From NCBI GenBank assembly GCA_026397695.1, contig JAPLUJ010000563.1, positions 1 through 6,358 of the forward strand: a stretch of DNA of 6,358 bases. The letters run 5' to 3'. The stretch comes from Verrucomicrobiota bacterium. Its GTDB lineage: Bacteria > Verrucomicrobiota > Verrucomicrobiia > Verrucomicrobiales > Akkermansiaceae. A model generated the notes under the pieces. It was not told where the DNA came from and did no database searches. It was given only the letters and a program-made list of their open reading frames with translations. A program made the translations under genes and the position numbers. Positions 4,179 through 6,358 of the stretch are shown one piece after another; the stretch's first letter is position 1; each line of letters starts with the position of its first letter.

Positions 4179-5903
4179 CGCATCCGTCAGTTCCCACTCG
4201 CCCGCGCTGCGCAGATGCAGCACCCGTTCATGATACTGCACCAGGGTTTGGCGGTGGCCGACGCTGATGAAGCCGATGTGTGACTGGAGGATGAGTTCGT
4301 AGATGCGTTTTTGATTGTCTTCGTCGAGGGCGCTGGTGGCTTCATCAAGGAAGACAAACATGGGCTGGTGCAGGAACAGCCGGGCAAAGGCCACGCGCTG
4401 TTGTTCGCCGAGTGACAGGACGTTGGTCCAGTCGATGACACGATCCAGGTCGCCGTCAACACGGGCGAGCACCTCGGCAAGGTTCACCATCTCTATCACC
4501 TTGCTGATTTGTTCTTCATCGACACGGCGATCATGGACGGGATAGTGCAGTTGATCGCGCAGGGAGCCAGGCACCATGTAGGGACGCTGCGGAAGAAACA
4601 TGAGATGATGCAACGCCGGACGTTCGAGCAAACCAGTCCCGCTAGGCCACAAGCCGGCGATGGTGCGGATGATGGAGCTTTTTCCCGACCCGCTGGCACC
4701 CATGATGATGAGACTTTGGTTCAAACCCATTTCGAAGGAAAGGTCTTTCGCAAGCAACTTTGTGCCGTCAGGCGTGAGCACGGTGAGATGGTCGAGTTTC
4801 ACCCTGGAGCTGGTTTCGTCAAGCTGACTTTCGCTTTCGCGGGCACTGCGGTCCTCCTCGGCATCGAAGTCATCAAGGTCATCCCACAGGATACCGAGTC
4901 GCTGGATGCCGGCCAGATAGGAGCTGAGGCCCTCGAAGTTGTCGGCCACGATCGACACCGCGCCGAGCACTTGCGCAAAGGCACCGAGGGTTTGGGTCAC
5001 CACTCCGAATGGCATCTTCCCGTTCATGAACAGGGGTGCGACAATCAGGATGGGCACCACGAGCGCGAGATAATTATAACTGTTGCGGAAGAAGCCGAGG
5101 TTGCGGTTCCACACGATGATCGAGCGCATATTGGCCACCACCGCGCTGAGCCGGTGGAAGAGATCGACATGTTCACGCTTTTCACCCCGATAAAAGGCAA
5201 TCGACTCCGCATTGTCACGCACGCGGACCAGACTATATCGGAAATCCGCCTCCTTTTGATACTTGTCGTAATGCAGGCCAACCAGCCTGCGACCGATGAC
5301 AAAACACATGAAAGTGCCGGCAATCGCATACACCAGCGCGACGCCGACAAGAGCGCCCGAGATGCTCCACAGCACGCCGAGGAAGCCAATCAAGGTCATC
5401 ACTGAATTCACAACCAGCAGTGCGTAGCCGAGGGAATCGAGGGTGAAGTTGCGCACGTCCTCGCTTATGCGTTGGTCGGGGTTGTCGATGCTGTCCGAGC
5501 CACGCAGCCGGTAATAGGCGCGGTTGTTGAAGTAACGTTTGATCAGATGTTGCGCCATCCACTCGCGCCACAGCAACGCGAGCGATTGCTCGGCCACGCG
5601 GTAGAAGACGTTGATCAGAACGGCGGCGGCGAAAGTGCCAAGGTACCTGCCCATGGAACTCCAATAAGCATGGATGTCCTTCCTCTCGATGGCCGTAATC
5701 AGGTCGCGACCCACGTAGCTCGTCAGCACCGTGACACCGACGAAGGCGAGCGAAAGCATGAGCAGCAGGGTTAACAGACCGCGTGCCCTGACACGGCGTT
5801 CCGATTTGAAGAACGCCTTGGTGATTTGCCAGAGCTGACGGCCAGTCTTGCTCAGTTTCTCTTTGGCAATAAAGTCGAGGGGCACCTTTGCGGACTTGAT
5901 CAT
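4176..5903 (-). CDS. ABC transporter, fused permease and ATPase (YddA / SbmA-BacA-like, ABC_membrane_2)
   Basis: The product is 575 residues from ATG 5903. The N-terminal half is a membrane domain with hydrophobic segments near 43-63, 85-103, 158-181, 183-203 and 278-293. It carries the family signature NPDQRISEDVR (141-151). The C-terminal half is a complete ATPase: Walker A GASGSGKSS (402-410), Q-loop LPQRPYMVPGSL, signature LSLGEQQR (496-503), Walker B MFVFLDE with catalytic Glu521, D-loop SALDE and His550. This group, related to peroxisomal ABCD proteins and to mycobacterial Rv1819c, moves hydrophilic peptides, cobalamin-like molecules or acyl compounds. The substrate here is unknown. GTG 5960 would add 19 residues, but MIKSAKVPLDF is the more family-like start; neither has a good Shine-Dalgarno. 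As a half transporter it should act as a homodimer. It is followed at 6 bases by the phospholipase D-like gene. Confidence 0.9.
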   Translation of the reverse strand: MIKSAKVPLDFIAKEKLSKTGRQLWQITKAFFKSERRVRARGLLTLLLMLSLAFVGVTVLTSYVGRDLITAIERKDIHAYWSSMGRYLGTFAAAVLINVFYRVAEQSLALLWREWMAQHLIKRYFNNRAYYRLRGSDSIDNPDQRISEDVRNFTLDSLGYALLVVNSVMTLIGFLGVLWSISGALVGVALVYAIAGTFMCFVIGRRLVGLHYDKYQKEADFRYSLVRVRDNAESIAFYRGEKREHVDLFHRLSAVVANMRSIIVWNRNLGFFRNSYNYLALVVPILIVAPLFMNGKMPFGVVTQTLGAFAQVLGAVSIVADNFEGLSSYLAGIQRLGILWDDLDDFDAEEDRSARESESQLDETSSRVKLDHLTVLTPDGTKLLAKDLSFEMGLNQSLIIMGASGSGKSSIIRTIAGLWPSGTGLLERPALHHLMFLPQRPYMVPGSLRDQLHYPVHDRRVDEEQISKVIEMVNLAEVLARVDGDLDRVIDWTNVLSLGEQQRVAFARLFLHQPMFVFLDEATSALDEDNQKRIYELILQSHIGFISVGHRQTLVQYHERVLHLRSAGEWELTDA

Positions 5904-5963
5904 GATGGAAGACGGGCTGTGCCGCAGGCATGGAAACAATGGAAACCAATAACCCTGCACGCG

Positions 5964-5980
5964 CCATGGGGTGAAACCCT
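5964..5980 (-). promoter_or_regulatory. CACCCCATGG element upstream of the ABC transporter
   Basis: On the minus strand AGGGTTTCACCCCATGG. The exact 10-mer is at 5973-5964, and GGGT-TTC-ACCC forms a small inverted repeat (5969-5979). It ends 60 bases before the ATG at 5903, close to the 62 bases seen for the transpeptidase, and points the same way as the gene. If GTG 5960 were the true start it would lie only 3 bases from the element, one more reason to prefer 5903. Confidence 0.4.
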
Positions 5981-5990
5981 ACACTTGATC

Positions 5991-6005
5991 GCGGGTGCCA
6001 CCCGC
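5991..6005 (-). terminator. Hairpin between the YihY-like gene and the ABC transporter
   Basis: gcgggt (5991-5996) and acccgc (6000-6005) are perfect arms around gcc, about 40 bases downstream of the YihY-like stop. No T-run follows on the minus strand, so it may be a weak or factor-dependent terminator, an attenuating structure, or nothing. Together with the element at 5964-5980 it suggests the ABC-PLD pair has its own promoter. Confidence 0.3.
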
Positions 6006-6045
6006 TTCCGGCAACGAACCGGGCACGCCTACGATGAGCCGATTT

Positions 6046-6358
6046 TTAATCCACTTGCGACGCGCCATGGCCTGATCGCCGCGAGCCGCGGTGCATTGCG
6101 TAAACCCGCGTGAATTCGGCACCGAAAAGGAATATCTGTGCGGAGTAGAAAACCCAGATCAGGGTGATGATGAGCGGACCTGCCGCGCCATAATTCGAAG
6201 CGATGGCACTGTAAACGAAGTAAAAGCCGAGAACGAATTTTCCCACCATAAAAAGCACAGCGGCGATCAAGGCTCCCGCCCAGACATCCCGCCACAGGAT
6301 GCGCGTGTCAGGCACTACCCGATAGATCAGTGCAAACAGAATGGCGGTCATCAACAGC
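6046..6358 (-). CDS. YihY/BrkB-family inner-membrane protein, C-terminal part (5' end outside window)
   Basis: About 104 residues of the C-terminal end are visible, ending at a TAA/TAG-type stop at 6048-6046. The reading frame continues past the window edge; the codons near 6354 are internal leucine/methionine, not a start. The text shows the family's final membrane region: LIYRVVPDT, WRDVWAGALIAAVLFMVGKF, a YFVYSAIASNYGAAGP stretch, then LIITLIWVFYSAQIFLFGAEF with TRVYA. YihY proteins (formerly mis-called RNase BN) are six-helix inner-membrane proteins of unsettled function. The last dozen residues, SRRSGHGASQVD, are a polar cytoplasmic tail. It lies 142 bases upstream of the ABC transporter on the same strand. 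Confidence 0.88.
   Translation of the reverse strand, partial: LLMTAILFALIYRVVPDTRILWRDVWAGALIAAVLFMVGKFVLGFYFVYSAIASNYGAAGPLIITLIWVFYSAQIFLFGAEFTRVYAMHRGSRRSGHGASQVD

Noticed and set aside
4509..5405. Long plus-strand open frame of 298 codons
   Set aside because: It lies fully antisense to the ABC transporter, whose domains are complete; its text is low-complexity His/Glu/Asp-rich mirror sequence with no family motif.
1..6358. CRISPR array, tRNA, rRNA or defence-island genes
   Set aside because: I saw no regularly spaced repeats, no cloverleaf-type sequence and no nuclease, toxin or phage-type proteins; the genes are envelope, stress and membrane functions.

Overview
The window looks like chromosomal DNA of a Gram-negative-type environmental bacterium. 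The mix of CsbD-like, triple-BON and short YkuD lipoprotein genes, with mostly weak Shine-Dalgarno sequences, would fit the Verrucomicrobiota. That placement is an impression from gene content, not a computed result.

Left part (1-2660), envelope and stress genes. A small CsbD-family gene (minus, 100-306) is followed by a lipoprotein L,D-transpeptidase (plus, 634-1200), a second near-identical CsbD gene (minus, 1447-1668) and a secreted protein with three BON domains (plus, 1824-2594) ending at a very strong intrinsic terminator (2621-2655). The two CsbD genes lie in a direct repeat, 1-306 and 1348-1653, with 298 of 306 bases identical. The second copy has lost its ATG exactly where the homology stops. 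Between these genes are stretches of protein-like text without starts (324-530, 1229-1348, 1654-1748), suggesting gene remnants and rearrangement around the duplicated CsbD unit.

Right part (2700-6358), a minus-strand membrane gene block. In transcription order it holds the 3' end of a YihY/BrkB-type membrane protein (6358-6046, partial), a fused permease-ATPase ABC transporter of the YddA/SbmA-BacA-like group (5903-4176), and a phospholipase D/cardiolipin synthase-like protein with two HKD motifs and a C-terminal membrane hairpin (4169-2700). The last two are 6 bp apart and look translationally coupled. The left and right parts converge on the interval 2595-2699.

The most interesting non-coding signal is a shared 10-mer, CACCCCATGG. 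It occurs three times, each time in gene orientation 60-73 bp upstream of a start (transpeptidase, BON protein, ABC transporter). A degenerate relative lies upstream of the first CsbD gene. Each is preceded by a G-rich arm that pairs with the CCC, which may mark a common stress or envelope regulator. I see no tRNA, rRNA, CRISPR array, transposase or prophage gene, and no clear new multi-gene defence-type system.
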